Shown here piece after piece: positions 1-8,417 of a stretch of 64,000 bases of DNA. Numbering within the stretch: the stretch's first letter is position 1; the number at the start of each line of letters is the position of its first letter. The translations under genes were made by a program, and so were the position numbers. Source of the DNA: Mediterraneibacter agrestimuris (lineage in GTDB: Bacteria > Bacillota > Clostridia > Lachnospirales > Lachnospiraceae); the NCBI RefSeq assembly GCF_943193195.1, contig NZ_CALPDG010000019.1, positions 1 to 64,000 of the forward strand, read 5' to 3'. Under the pieces are notes generated by a model, which was not told where the DNA came from, did not search any database, and saw only the letters and a list, made by a program, of their open reading frames with translations.

Positions 1-1684
1 TCGTAAACAGGAAAAAACGCCGTTGCTTTCCGGAAGCCGCCACGGATTTTGTTATGGATTTTTTCTTTCCGGAAAAGAATTTATTGTCTTTCCACAGCGC
101 AAAGGCACAGTCTTGGTTATCACAAAAGAAGCCTTTTTTGCCCTCATATACGGTTCCGCCGCAGCGGGGGCAGGTGCCGACAGCCTCACGCCCGTTTCTT
201 TTTGCATCAGGGAACAGGCCGGCAAAGCGTTCCTCCGGGGCGGTATGTTCTTTTACCAACGTCCGGCTCATATCCGCAATCTGCCCCATAAAGGATTCTG
301 CAGCCAGCTCGCCGCGTTCCACCTGCTTTAGCATGGATTCCCATTCTGCGGTGAGCGTAGGCGATTTAATATTATCCGGCAGCACCAGGATCAGGTTCGT
401 GCCTTTCTCCGTAGGGATAAGCTGTTTCTTCTTCCGCTGCACAAAACCGGCAGCTACCAATTTTTCCAGTGTAGCGGCGCGGGTGGCCGGCGTACCTAAT
501 CCCTTGCGCTCGGCATCCTCCGGCATATCCCCGGTTCCGGCGGTCTCCATAGCTGCCAGAAGGGAATCCTCCGTATAATGCTTCGGCGGGGAGGTTCTGC
601 CTTCCCGGACGCTGGCAGAGACCGTTTCAAATATCTGCCCCTCCTGCAGCACGGGGAGGGAGGCATCCGTGTTCCCGTCATCCTCCGGTTTGGATTCTTT
701 CAATCCCATGCGGTAGAGGCGTTCCACTTCCTTCCACCCAGCCTGCAATACCGTCTTTCCCTTTGCTGTAAAGGAATTGCCCTGGCAGTCCAGAACCGCC
801 GTCACCACCTCGAACCGGTGCGCTTGGGCCGTGGCAGAAAGCAGCCTTGCGGCGATCAGCGTCAGTACATCCCGTTCCCCGGAGGGAAGCTCCGATAAAT
901 CCGTCCGGGCAATCTCCACCGTAGGGATAATGGCATGGTGGTCGGTGACTTTGCTGCCATCCGTTACGCGGTCAATATCCGGTTCCCCGGTGTAGCCCTT
1001 TCCAAAAGGCATATGATCCCGCAGCCAGAGAACCAGGGAAGCGGCGGTTGCCTGCATATCCTCGGTCAGATACTGGCTGTCCGTCCGGGGATAGGTCGCC
1101 AGCTTTTTCTCATAGAGGGATTGCACATAGTCAAGGGTCTGCTGCGCCGTATAGCCATAGATACGGTTACATTCCCGCTGTAAAGTCGTCAGGTCATACA
1201 GGCGGGGCGGCTGTACGGTCTTGACCTGCTTTTCCACGGACAGCACAGAAACGTCCTGCCCGTCACAATCCATACGGATTTTTTCAGCTTCATGTTTCAC
1301 GGACAGCTTTTCGCCAGAGGCAGTAAAGCCGCCGCAGGTGATCTCCGGCACATAAAAAGGCTTGCTCGTAAATGCCTGAATATCCGCCTCCCGCTGTACC
1401 AGAAGGGCCAGCGTGGGCGACATGACGCGCCCCACATTGAGCGTGACGCCATACAGGACAGAGAAAAGCCGGGTGGCGTTAATGCCGATCAGCCAGTCAG
1501 CCCCGGCCCGGCAGACCGCCGCGTCATAGAGATTATCGTAGTCGCTGCCAGGGCGCAGGTGTTCAAACCCGTCACGGATCGCCGCGTCCTCCATACTGGA
1601 AATCCAGAGGCGTTCCATCGGTTTCTTACATCCGGCGTGTTCATAGACCAGACGAAAGATCAGTTCGCCCTCACGCCCGGCGTC
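1..1684 (-). pseudogene. topB: DNA topoisomerase III, C-terminal fragment
   Basis: This is the downstream part of a topoisomerase III split by the nested element, open on the minus strand from 1684 to the window edge. It begins within the TOPRIM motif at the codon read as D-A-G-R-E-G-E-L, then carries the catalytic-tyrosine segment TYPRTDSQYL. Near the window edge is a C-terminal zinc-binding segment with CPRC and CDNQDC. Read together with the fragment at 8408-8725, the two make a continuous frame once the insertion is removed, with Asp103 formed across the junction. In ICEs this family of relaxing enzyme is thought to aid transfer or replication. As it stands the fragment lacks the N-terminal catalytic Glu and a start codon, so no active enzyme is expected unless the insertion excises. 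Confidence 0.9.
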
Positions 1685-1694
1685 TGTTGGATAG
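1685..1694. repeat. Left terminal inverted repeat of the nested element
   Basis: TGTTGGATAG is the exact reverse complement of 8408-8417. A degenerate direct copy, TTGGAATAG, follows at once, which could be a second recombinase half-site. Confidence 0.85.
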
Positions 1695-1722
1695 TTGGAA
1701 TAGGTGACTTAGAAAATATCCA

Positions 1723-3360
1723 TTATTCAAGGGTTTCCAGTGCCCCTATGAACTTGTAATGGATAGTAAGTCGTTGAATTTTCTGCCCGTCAACTTCTAC
1801 GGGTTCAGAAACAAGAATTTTTTCTATAAGTTGGTTGATTATCTTAAAATTGAGTTCCGTTATTCCTGCATAACCGCTTATCTGCTCTGCAAAATGCTCA
1901 ATGGAAGATAACTGTTCTTTGTCCGCTATGGCACTTTTTTCAAGTTCCTTTATCTTGGCTGTCAGTTCTTCCTGCTCGCTGTCAAATCGTGCCGACAGCA
2001 TTTGGAAACGCTTTTCTGTTATCAGTTCCCTTGTCAAGTCCTCATACAGTTTGGCATACAGGTTTTCTATTTCCGACACTCGCTGTTTACATTGCCTTAG
2101 TTCCTTTTTCTGCTGTTCCTTATCCGCTGACAGTTGGAGATTAAGACGCTCGGCAATCTCCGTTACCATAGCTTTCCTGTCCGCCAGTGCCTGTCCTGCG
2201 TGTTTCTGAATGTCTGCAAGCACAACTTCGTGAACCGTCCTCGCCTCAATGGTGTGTGATGAACAACCCTCTTTCCCAAACTTGCGGTACTTGGTACAGC
2301 AGTAGAAAGTCTTGTCCAGTACGTTGTTACGCTTTCTTTTCTGCTCGACTTTGGCAAGCATGGCACTCCCACAATCGGCGCATTTGATAACCCCTCGGAA
2401 AATGTTGTCATATCCGCTTGAACTTTCCCCGATAACGGGCGGTCTGCTCTCCAAAATCTTCTGTACGGTGTTCCAACGGCTCTGCTCGATAATCGGTTCA
2501 TGTGTGCCATAGATAACTTCACGCTCCGCATACGGGATATACTGTCTTTTCTTGGAACGCATGGTCTTGGTCGGTCTTTCCGCTACGGTAAGGTTTCCTG
2601 CATAAACGGGGTCATGCAATATCTTGCTGACATAGGCGGTGTCCCAGTCATACATCTTTTCCTCATCAGTGTACCGCTCAAACATTTCTTTTTTGTAGAA
2701 ACTCGGCTTTATGACCTTTGCCTTGCGCAAGCGGTTACAGATAGTGTGAAGCCCCACGCCCTCCTCGGCGATTGAGAAAATCAGTTCCACAATGGGGGCG
2801 GTCACTTCATCAATGACAAGGTGGTTATGGTCTTTCTCGTCTTTTTGATAACCGAATGGGGCGGTAGTAGCCATATACTTGCCCTGCATTTTCCTTGCGT
2901 GGAGTGCGCTCTTGATTTTCCTTGACGTGTCCTTTGCGTACATTTCATTGATGATGTTGCGGAACGGTGTAATGTCCATTTGTGCGTTGTCTATGGAGTC
3001 CACGCCGTCATTGATTGCAATATACCGCACGTTATGGTTGGGGAAAAACACCTCGATATAAGTACCTGTTTCAAGGTAATTCCTCCCCAAACGTGACAGG
3101 TCTTTTGTGATGAGCGTTGACACTTCCCCGTCCTGTATGTCCTCGATAAGCTGTCGGAATGCGGGGCGGTCGTAGTTTGTACCGCTGTAACCGTCATCAA
3201 CATAGAACTGGCAGTTCAGAAAACCGTTGCGCTTTGCATAATCTTTCAGCATGGTTTTCTGTGTGCTGATGCTCATGCTCTCGTTGTTCGTGCCGTCGTC
3301 TTTGGAAAGCCTGCAATATAAAGCAGTGATTTTGTCGTTATTCAGTTTTGCCCTTTTCAT
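1723..3360 (-). CDS. Large serine recombinase (site-specific integrase)
   Basis: 545 aa, the usual size for TnpX/phiC31-type large serine recombinases that insert and excise mobile elements. The N-terminal resolvase domain (about residues 8-150) begins ALYCRLSKDDG, with the expected nucleophile serine near residue 19, and contains the STLITKDLSRLGRN block. A recombinase domain follows (about 170-270). A zinc-ribbon segment with CADCGSAM and a paired CC sits near 325-365, and a long coiled coil occupies about 385-480. The start ATG has an AAGGAGG site 5 bases upstream. The stop lies 28 bp from the inner edge of the left terminal repeat, as expected for an integrase adjoining its attachment end. 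It is the probable agent that put this element into topB. Confidence 0.95.
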   Translation of the reverse strand: MKRAKLNNDKITALYCRLSKDDGTNNESMSISTQKTMLKDYAKRNGFLNCQFYVDDGYSGTNYDRPAFRQLIEDIQDGEVSTLITKDLSRLGRNYLETGTYIEVFFPNHNVRYIAINDGVDSIDNAQMDITPFRNIINEMYAKDTSRKIKSALHARKMQGKYMATTAPFGYQKDEKDHNHLVIDEVTAPIVELIFSIAEEGVGLHTICNRLRKAKVIKPSFYKKEMFERYTDEEKMYDWDTAYVSKILHDPVYAGNLTVAERPTKTMRSKKRQYIPYAEREVIYGTHEPIIEQSRWNTVQKILESRPPVIGESSSGYDNIFRGVIKCADCGSAMLAKVEQKRKRNNVLDKTFYCCTKYRKFGKEGCSSHTIEARTVHEVVLADIQKHAGQALADRKAMVTEIAERLNLQLSADKEQQKKELRQCKQRVSEIENLYAKLYEDLTRELITEKRFQMLSARFDSEQEELTAKIKELEKSAIADKEQLSSIEHFAEQISGYAGITELNFKIINQLIEKILVSEPVEVDGQKIQRLTIHYKFIGALETLE

Positions 3361-3432
3361 TTTGTCCTCCTTGATGAAAAGGGACTTCCTCTCAACTCCT
3401 ATTATACTATATTCCCTTTTCCGTTTCCAGTG

Positions 3433-3606
3433 CTAATTTACGCTGTTTTCCGCTATCTCCTTAACCCTTTTTGTTATCTGTTCCTCGGCTATCCGCTTGA
3501 ATACCGTTTCCATTTTTTCAGTACCTACATAGTGCCTTTCCACGATAATTTTTGTGGGTGGGTGCTGTCGGGTGGCTCTATGCTGTGTATTGCTGTCTTT
3601 GCTCAT
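3433..3606 (-). CDS. Small hypothetical protein upstream of recombinase
   Basis: A 57-residue frame starts with ATG at 3606 and has AAAGGAG about 7 bases upstream. It is charged and predicted mostly helical, with a central KIIVERHYVG segment followed by METVFKRIAEEQ. It lies between the recombinase and the cysteine-rich protein gene, in the same direction. Small proteins next to serine integrases are often directionality or accessory factors, but no such family is recognised here. That the gene is real is inferred from its ribosome site and codon pattern. Confidence 0.55.
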   Translation of the reverse strand: MSKDSNTQHRATRQHPPTKIIVERHYVGTEKMETVFKRIAEEQITKRVKEIAENSVN

Positions 3607-3630
3607 AAATCTGCTCCTTTACAATAAAAT

Positions 3631-3661
3631 AGAGCGCATAGATTTGTTTTCTATACGCTCT
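3631..3661 (-). terminator. Hairpin, probable terminator
   Basis: A 12 bp stem, AGAGCGCATAGA against TCTATACGCTCT with one wobble, has a short loop. On the minus strand it is followed by a T-rich stretch, so it would end transcripts from the cysteine-rich protein gene. Confidence 0.6.
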
Positions 3662-3720
3662 GACGCTGTGTTACTTATTCAGTTGTGATTGTGATAATGG
3701 TTGTTTAGAGAATATGAAAT

Positions 3721-4158
3721 TTATCTCTCTGACATATATTTCTGTATTTCATCAGATGTTAGTTTTCTTACTTGCGTGTTTGCATATTCTTTGTATTTTT
3801 CAACAATGAAAATAGGTTTCATTTTATCACAAGTTTTTCCTTTGTTCTTTTTTAGATATAATAGCAAGTCCTCACTGTCCGCAAAGATTTTGTATGAAAG
3901 TCTGCCGTTTTCACTTTTTATCTCATAAATACCGCATGGTTTCTTCATACTGTAATCAGCAGTGCGCAAATATAATTTTGCAATCTCTAACGACTTAAAA
4001 GGGAAATTCCACCGTTGCAACCCACGCTTGGGGTCATGTTCAATACAAATGCACCGCCCACAAGTCCCACAAATGTATTGTGTATGATTTGCTAAGCAAT
4101 CCAATGGATTTAATAGTGGTGTTATTCTATTTTCACTAATATAACATTCCATGCACAT
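3721..4158 (-). CDS. Cysteine-rich hypothetical protein of the IME
   Basis: 145 aa, family not recognised. The N-terminal third has Cys pairs (CMEC, CGTCGRCIC) and a His, suggesting a small zinc-binding fold. The middle is lysine-rich, and the C-terminus is helical. It sits downstream of the relaxase gene and upstream of the small protein gene, all on the minus strand. It is visibly more AT-rich than the mobilization genes around it, which suggests separately acquired cargo. No function is assigned. Confidence 0.6.
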   Translation of the reverse strand: MCMECYISENRITPLLNPLDCLANHTQYICGTCGRCICIEHDPKRGLQRWNFPFKSLEIAKLYLRTADYSMKKPCGIYEIKSENGRLSYKIFADSEDLLLYLKKNKGKTCDKMKPIFIVEKYKEYANTQVRKLTSDEIQKYMSER

Positions 4159-4230
4159 TTCAATTTCACTCCCTTTGCAACTTTTGATTTTTACCTCTAA
4201 CAGAATACCATAATCACACTCATATTTCCA

Positions 4231-5805
4231 TTAAATTTCTTCCTCCCTCCGTTTCGTTCTGCTCTGTTGCCTGTTATGCTGTCGGTTCTCGTTCTGAAGT
4301 TCCCTCTCAAGGTTCTTCCTGTTATAGCTGATTACCTCGGCATACGCTAATTCTGTGGCGGTCTTGGTCTGCTCTTTGCCGATACTGTCATATTCAGACT
4401 GCAAAGACTGTATCTCTGCTTTCCACTGTTTCGGCGTTATCTTCTCGCCGTTCTGTAAAAGGCTCTGCATACGCTCCTTTAATTCGGGGTACTTTGATAA
4501 GCTGTCCTTATGCTCCTTATCGTATTTCATTTTCGCAAATCCTTTGAGTGACTGGCTCTCCTTATAGGTGGCTTGGATTGGTGCATAGAGGGCATACATT
4601 TTTGACAGTTCCTTTAATCGGTTTAGTTTCTGCCCCTTTGACAAATGCACTGTTTCAAGCTGACTGTATTTCTGTTCCCTATCCGCTGTAAAGTTCACAA
4701 GGCTTTCAAAGCTGTCTATCTTCCTTGTCGTGATGAATTTCTCCGCATTGTCGGCTGACTGCAAGGCGGTTCTGTCGGCTATTTTTCTTAGATGTTTTCC
4801 GCTGACAATGGGCAAGTCTAATCTGCCTTTGCGCCCCCTCACTTTTGCAATCATCTCCATGACTTCATTCTTCACGCTGACCGCTGTATTTTTAATCTTT
4901 TCGTACTGTGCGCTGTGTACTTCCTGCTTGGCAAACATGAGCATTTCTTTCGCCTGTTCCAACAGCATATTGTTCCTGATGATTTCCCGATTGATGTTGC
5001 CCCTCTCGGTCTGTATGCCCTTGCGTTCTAAAGCGTTGGCAACCGCACCGATATGGATTGTCGGCTCTCTGTCAATCCCCTGTTCCTTAAAAGAGCGGTG
5101 TTCCCAATGTAGCGCAATCCCCAACTGCTCATTGGTGGCATTGATTGTGTCGGCTAAATCTTTTCGCCACATCTTGGCGTTTTCTTGGCTGTTCCAGTCT
5201 GTGCTGTCGGCGGTGTGGCATTTCCACTGTTTGCGGTTGCGCTTGTCAACTTTCTGCTGTCCTGTCTTTTTGTCAATGATGGGAATACGCTCCCCGTTTT
5301 CGTCAAGGTCATACACCTTTTTCTGTTTCGCTCCCCATTCCCCTTTTTCCGTAAGAGGGCGCAGGGTAAGCATTACATGGATATGGAGATTGCGCTGTCC
5401 TTTGTCGTTCTCGCTGTCATGGATTGCCCAGTCAGCACACATTCCTTTGTCAACAAAATTCCTCTGCACATAATCCCTCACGACTTCCTCCGCAAGTTCA
5501 TAACTCCATTCGTTGGGGAGTGACGCTTTCAACATTCTCGCAAGCTGTGATTTCTGTCCTTTCTCTGCCAGTTCAACAGCGTTCCATAAGGTGGCTCGGT
5601 CTGCATATTCTTTGGGCGCATTGGGCGGGAGAGTGATTTCACTGTGGACTAAATCTTCATGGTATTTCGGGCGGTAGGTCTGCCCGTCAAACTCGCTGAC
5701 AAGAATGCTCCTGCTGATGTATGATGCTTTCTCGACTGCCGACTGCCCCTTGCTCCGCCTGACAATGGAAAAACGTGTGCTTGCCTGTTTCGTAACATTA
5801 GCCAT
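4231..5805 (-). CDS. mobA: MobA/MobL-family relaxase (MobQ type)
   Basis: About 524 aa. The N-terminal relaxase domain (about residues 1-260) carries the metal-binding histidine motif HIHVMLT near 145 and an upstream segment, RFSIVRRSKGQSAVEKASYI, typical of MobA/MobL. This family nicks one strand at oriT and stays bound to the 5' end. The C-terminal half is a lysine- and glutamate-rich helical region likely to bind partners. ATG at 5805 is preferred, with AGGTG about 8 bases upstream; an in-frame GTG at 5814 would add three residues. The gene lies next to the hairpin-rich oriT region, and its stop is followed by the AT-rich cysteine protein gene. Transfer would need another element's type IV secretion system. 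Confidence 0.92.
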   Translation of the reverse strand: MANVTKQASTRFSIVRRSKGQSAVEKASYISRSILVSEFDGQTYRPKYHEDLVHSEITLPPNAPKEYADRATLWNAVELAEKGQKSQLARMLKASLPNEWSYELAEEVVRDYVQRNFVDKGMCADWAIHDSENDKGQRNLHIHVMLTLRPLTEKGEWGAKQKKVYDLDENGERIPIIDKKTGQQKVDKRNRKQWKCHTADSTDWNSQENAKMWRKDLADTINATNEQLGIALHWEHRSFKEQGIDREPTIHIGAVANALERKGIQTERGNINREIIRNNMLLEQAKEMLMFAKQEVHSAQYEKIKNTAVSVKNEVMEMIAKVRGRKGRLDLPIVSGKHLRKIADRTALQSADNAEKFITTRKIDSFESLVNFTADREQKYSQLETVHLSKGQKLNRLKELSKMYALYAPIQATYKESQSLKGFAKMKYDKEHKDSLSKYPELKERMQSLLQNGEKITPKQWKAEIQSLQSEYDSIGKEQTKTATELAYAEVISYNRKNLERELQNENRQHNRQQSRTKRREEEI

Positions 5806-5833
5806 GCGCAACACCTACATTCTGCCGACAGGG

Positions 5834-6074
5834 TATAGGGGCGCACTCATAGACTTTGTGGGCAGATAAAGGCTGTTCTTTAGCCTTTATCTGAACGCAA
5901 AGTTCACTAAAGGGTAGCAAGCGCAGCTTGCGAAGGGGAATTGTCGTTTCCCCTTTTGGCTGCCGCAAGGCAGACAACACCCTCCGCAGGAGTCCATGCA
6001 AGTGAAACTTGCCCCTCGGAGAGCGCACATACCACTTCTGGTGGTATATCTGTGCGCACCCCGTAAACGGGGTG
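5834..6074 (-). other. Probable origin of transfer (oriT)
   Basis: The minus strand at 5851-5834 reads TATGAGTGCGCCCCTATA, which closely resembles the TAAGTGCGCCCT nick core of RSF1010-type MobQ origins. Just upstream of it is a perfect 12 bp stem, CAGATAAAGGCT at 5863-5874 against 5882-5893, with a 7-base loop. Further dyads follow: a long imperfect hairpin at 6023-6057 and CACCCCG/CGGGGTG at 6057-6074. The whole gene-free stretch (5820-6111) lies between the relaxase gene and the DUF3847 gene, the usual place for oriT. The exact nick position is inferred by analogy only. Confidence 0.8.
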
Positions 6075-6111
6075 AATATGTTACCTCGGCTTTCCAGTGT
6101 CCTTGCCTTTG

Positions 6112-6453
6112 TCATTCCGTACCGCCCTCGCTTTCATTTTCGGCATTGGGGAGAGTGGATTGTGGGGGAGTGGTTTCTCGGCTTTCCGCTTTGATTTTAG
6201 AGATAATCTGCTGACACTCCCTTGTCTGCAATGCAACCGACAAGATACGGTTTAACTCGCCCTCGTCATAGCGGTAGCAGTCGGGGAAATACTTCACAAT
6301 GATACCGCCCATGATGTACTTGTGGTGGTTCTCGGCTTTGCGTTTTTTCTCGTTCTGCTTTTTCTTCTCATTGGCTACACGCTGTTTCGCCTGTTCCAAT
6401 GCCTGCAATGCTTTTTCTAAATTTCTGCTTGCGTCATTTTTGCTCTCAATCAT
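6112..6453 (-). CDS. DUF3847-type mobilization accessory protein
   Basis: 113 aa. The first half (about residues 5-45) is a lysine/glutamate coiled coil. The second half has the segment YIMGGIIVKYFPDCY followed by a helical region and an acidic tail. This pattern matches DUF3847 proteins found beside MobA/MobL genes in Firmicutes. By position next to oriT it probably helps the relaxase bind or bend DNA, as MobC-like proteins do; that role is inferred. Confidence 0.75.
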   Translation of the reverse strand: MIESKNDASRNLEKALQALEQAKQRVANEKKKQNEKKRKAENHHKYIMGGIIVKYFPDCYRYDEGELNRILSVALQTRECQQIISKIKAESRETTPPQSTLPNAENESEGGTE

Positions 6454-6504
6454 CTTGATACCTCATTCTTTCTGTACTGTGTTGATTAGTTTTGGAAATA
6501 AAAA

Positions 6505-6539
6505 AGGTAGCTGATTGTCTGTTAAGATAATCGCTACCT
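6505..6539 (-). terminator. Intrinsic terminator
   Basis: On the minus strand the stem AGGTAGCGATT pairs with AATCAGCTACCT (one bulged base) and is followed by six T. It would end the transcript of the 6605-7183 gene before the mobilization genes. Confidence 0.75.
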
Positions 6540-6604
6540 AAAGGTAAACAATATTTAGTTTTCATATCATTTTTCTGTCTTGATTTTTCCCGACAAACTG
6601 GAAT

Positions 6605-7183
6605 TTATTGAAATGTAATTCTCAAAAGACAAAAATCAAATCCTTGCCGTATGCTTTGCACAATTTCTACATAGACAGGTTTTTCAAAAACAATCTCAAA
6701 TAATTTTTTGTTATATCCAGCAGTGCAGTGACACCATGTTAATGAATTTGAATTTTTTGCTTTTTCTAACATAGGACATTCACAAGTAAACATTTTTGTA
6801 TACAGTTGATTATCTTTAATAAACCAACCGGCACCATTTTCGTTCAGAGCATTGACAAATCTATGCAAATCCTTATCCAAAGAGAGATAGAGTTGTTTCA
6901 AGTTATTTGCTGTATCTTCTAACCTACCATTTTCATTACAATAGCACTCTTGGCGAATGTTTTTTACCGTTTTTTTATCAAATCTATTTTCAAGAATAGC
7001 AGATAGCTTTTCTACCCACTCGGCTCGAATGTCTGGTGTTGAATTTATAGATAATGGAATTTCCTTTATTATGCTTTCTGCAACTTCCCTTGATACATTC
7101 TTTTCCAAACTATGTTTCAACCTCATTAACTCATCTATTTCTAATGTCGGAGAAACTTGCTCTGGCATAGAAAAATTTTTCAT
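6605..7183 (-). CDS. Cysteine-containing hypothetical protein (DUF6144/hydrolase-like)
   Basis: 192 aa from the ATG at 7183, chosen because AAGGAG lies 7 bases upstream; the upstream ATG at 7228 has no such site. The C-terminal third carries CECP, WCHCTAGY and a late Cys in a segment ending CLLRITF. That arrangement resembles DUF6144 and the L-2-amino-thiazoline-4-carboxylic acid hydrolase-like family. The N-terminal part is helical and charged. The gene is AT-rich compared with its neighbours and has its own terminator, so it looks like independent cargo. Function is unknown, and the family match is from pattern memory only. Confidence 0.6.
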   Translation of the reverse strand: MKNFSMPEQVSPTLEIDELMRLKHSLEKNVSREVAESIIKEIPLSINSTPDIRAEWVEKLSAILENRFDKKTVKNIRQECYCNENGRLEDTANNLKQLYLSLDKDLHRFVNALNENGAGWFIKDNQLYTKMFTCECPMLEKAKNSNSLTWCHCTAGYNKKLFEIVFEKPVYVEIVQSIRQGFDFCLLRITFQ

Positions 7184-7269
7184 ATTCTTTCTCCTTAAAT
7201 TTCGATTTGTTAAATTGTTCAATGTCATTATCTTACCACAAACGCATACACAATTCCATTAAATTTTCT

Positions 7270-7551
7270 TTAATTTCCCTTTGCCTTGTTATTTGCAATC
7301 ATCATCTGCCTTGCCCGTTCCCTCTGCTCTGTACTGAACGCCCTCGGCTTGCGGTAGCAGACGTATGACTTTGGAAAAGAATAGGTCTTAGATACCTCGT
7401 CCTGCCCTGTCAGCTTGTATGTGTCGGGGAAGTCGGCAACAAGCGTGTCAAGTTTCCGCATAACCGCTTTATCCCTTGTATAGAGGGTGGCGGTCTTTTC
7501 TCCTGCATTATAATTGACAATCGTTTCCTGTTCGTATCGGGAAAGTTTCAT
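7270..7551 (-). CDS. Conserved small protein of mobile elements
   Basis: 93 aa, family not named. It begins MKLSRYEQETIVNYN and reads like a short beta-rich domain (KTATLYTRDKAV) followed by a basic helix. Its ATG overlaps the stop of the upstream 7548-8156 gene by four bases, so the two are probably translationally coupled. Similar small proteins recur beside relaxase genes of Firmicutes elements. A role in transfer or replication control is possible but not shown. Confidence 0.65.
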   Translation of the reverse strand: MKLSRYEQETIVNYNAGEKTATLYTRDKAVMRKLDTLVADFPDTYKLTGQDEVSKTYSFPKSYVCYRKPRAFSTEQRERARQMMIANNKAKGN

Positions 7552-8156
7552 AGTGCCATATCCCCCTTTCCTTTGCTGTGGGTTCTGTGCTTTTTTCCCT
7601 CGGAAACTGTCGGCTGTTTTGCCTGTTCCTTTGCTCTGGCTAACCTTGTCCTTATGGAGTGGTCACGCTCGGTCAGTTTCCGTCTTTTGGTGGTGGCGGT
7701 CAGTTCCGCACACGTTTCTTCTGACAGGGAATTTAATTTCTTTAAGGTGCTACTTACTATCTGCTTTGTGTTATCGTCTTTTATCTGCGGAAGAATAGCA
7801 GACAGACTGGCGCACGTTTCCGCTTTTCCCTGTTCTCCAAACTGGTAAATCAGATTGATTTCATCAGCGTTAAAAGGTATCTGTATATTTGCGCCCTCAC
7901 ATAAACGCTCCACGCCCACGCACTTAGGGAGATTTTTTGTCAGTTCGTAATTATCCCTCGCTGTGATTGTTCCATGCCTGTCGGTCTGCCTTACCTCGAC
8001 TTCACACTGGCTTTTCTGTTCCAACACAAGCCACTGGTATTTATCGTTTTCTTTCGTAAATACAGTCTGATGCGCATTGGAGTGTGTCTTGCTACGGATA
8101 TATTTGTCGGCGGTACTGTAATAGTCCAAAATCTGTTGTTCCTGCTTTTTATTCAT
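7548..8156 (-). CDS. Hypothetical protein, first large gene of the IME operon
   Basis: 202 aa, family not recognised. It starts with ATG at 8156 behind a GGAGGGCAAAGACC ribosome site. The N-terminal region is helical, the middle contains YELTKNLPKCVGVERLCEG, and the last 60 residues are very basic, suggesting nucleic-acid binding. It is followed by a four-base overlap with the 7270-7551 gene. Together they form the promoter-proximal part of the element's leftward transcription unit. Confidence 0.65.
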   Translation of the reverse strand: MNKKQEQQILDYYSTADKYIRSKTHSNAHQTVFTKENDKYQWLVLEQKSQCEVEVRQTDRHGTITARDNYELTKNLPKCVGVERLCEGANIQIPFNADEINLIYQFGEQGKAETCASLSAILPQIKDDNTKQIVSSTLKKLNSLSEETCAELTATTKRRKLTERDHSIRTRLARAKEQAKQPTVSEGKKHRTHSKGKGDMAL

Positions 8157-8298
8157 GGTCTTTGCCCTCCTGTGATATGGATTGATATGATTGATTGGTT
8201 TCGGTGTTGATATATGATTTTTTCTCGTTACTTGTTGGGAGATTTGATTGCGGAATACTGTTGTTGGGTATTTCTCCGCTTGGGGAATAGGAGTTCAT
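8149..8298 (-). CDS. Possible 49-residue leader protein
   Basis: A short frame rich in Ser, Asn, Gln and Pro (it begins MNSYSPSGEIPNN). It ends TAA overlapping the ATG of the next gene, which would allow translational coupling. No clear ribosome site precedes it, and a palindrome, CGGTAATTACCG, lies just upstream. It may be a leader peptide or chance. Confidence 0.35.
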   Translation of the reverse strand: MNSYSPSGEIPNNSIPQSNLPTSNEKKSYINTETNQSYQSISQEGKDHE

Positions 8299-8320
8299 TT
8301 CATACGGTAATTACCGCATG

Positions 8321-8355
8321 AAAAAAGACTATAACCGATACTGTCATAGCCTTTT
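8321..8355 (-). terminator. Hairpin with T-tract at the head of the IME operon
   Basis: On the minus strand AAAGGCTAT pairs with ATAGTCTTT (one wobble) and is followed by six T. It lies between the right end of the element and its first gene. It could block read-through from topB or act as an attenuator. Confidence 0.6.
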
Positions 8356-8407
8356 AAGGATTGAGGAAGTCCCTTTTTTATTTGTATTTGTTTGTCGCCC
8401 CTCCGCA

Positions 8408-8417
8408 CTATCCAACA
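8408..8417. repeat. Right terminal inverted repeat of the nested element
   Basis: CTATCCAACA is the exact complement of the left end. It supplies the TAG stop that ends the topB N-terminal fragment. Confidence 0.85.

Noticed and set aside
1-40. Possible frameshift at the end of the topB fragment
   Set aside because: The last dozen codons look less like topB in this frame, but too little sequence is left in the window to judge.
496-681. 61-residue minus-strand frame inside the topB fragment
   Set aside because: It lies in a different frame from the clearly coding topB sequence.
5798-6115. 105-residue frame across the oriT region on the minus strand
   Set aside because: It covers the dense hairpins and nick core, lacks a clear ribosome site and has no protein-like pattern.
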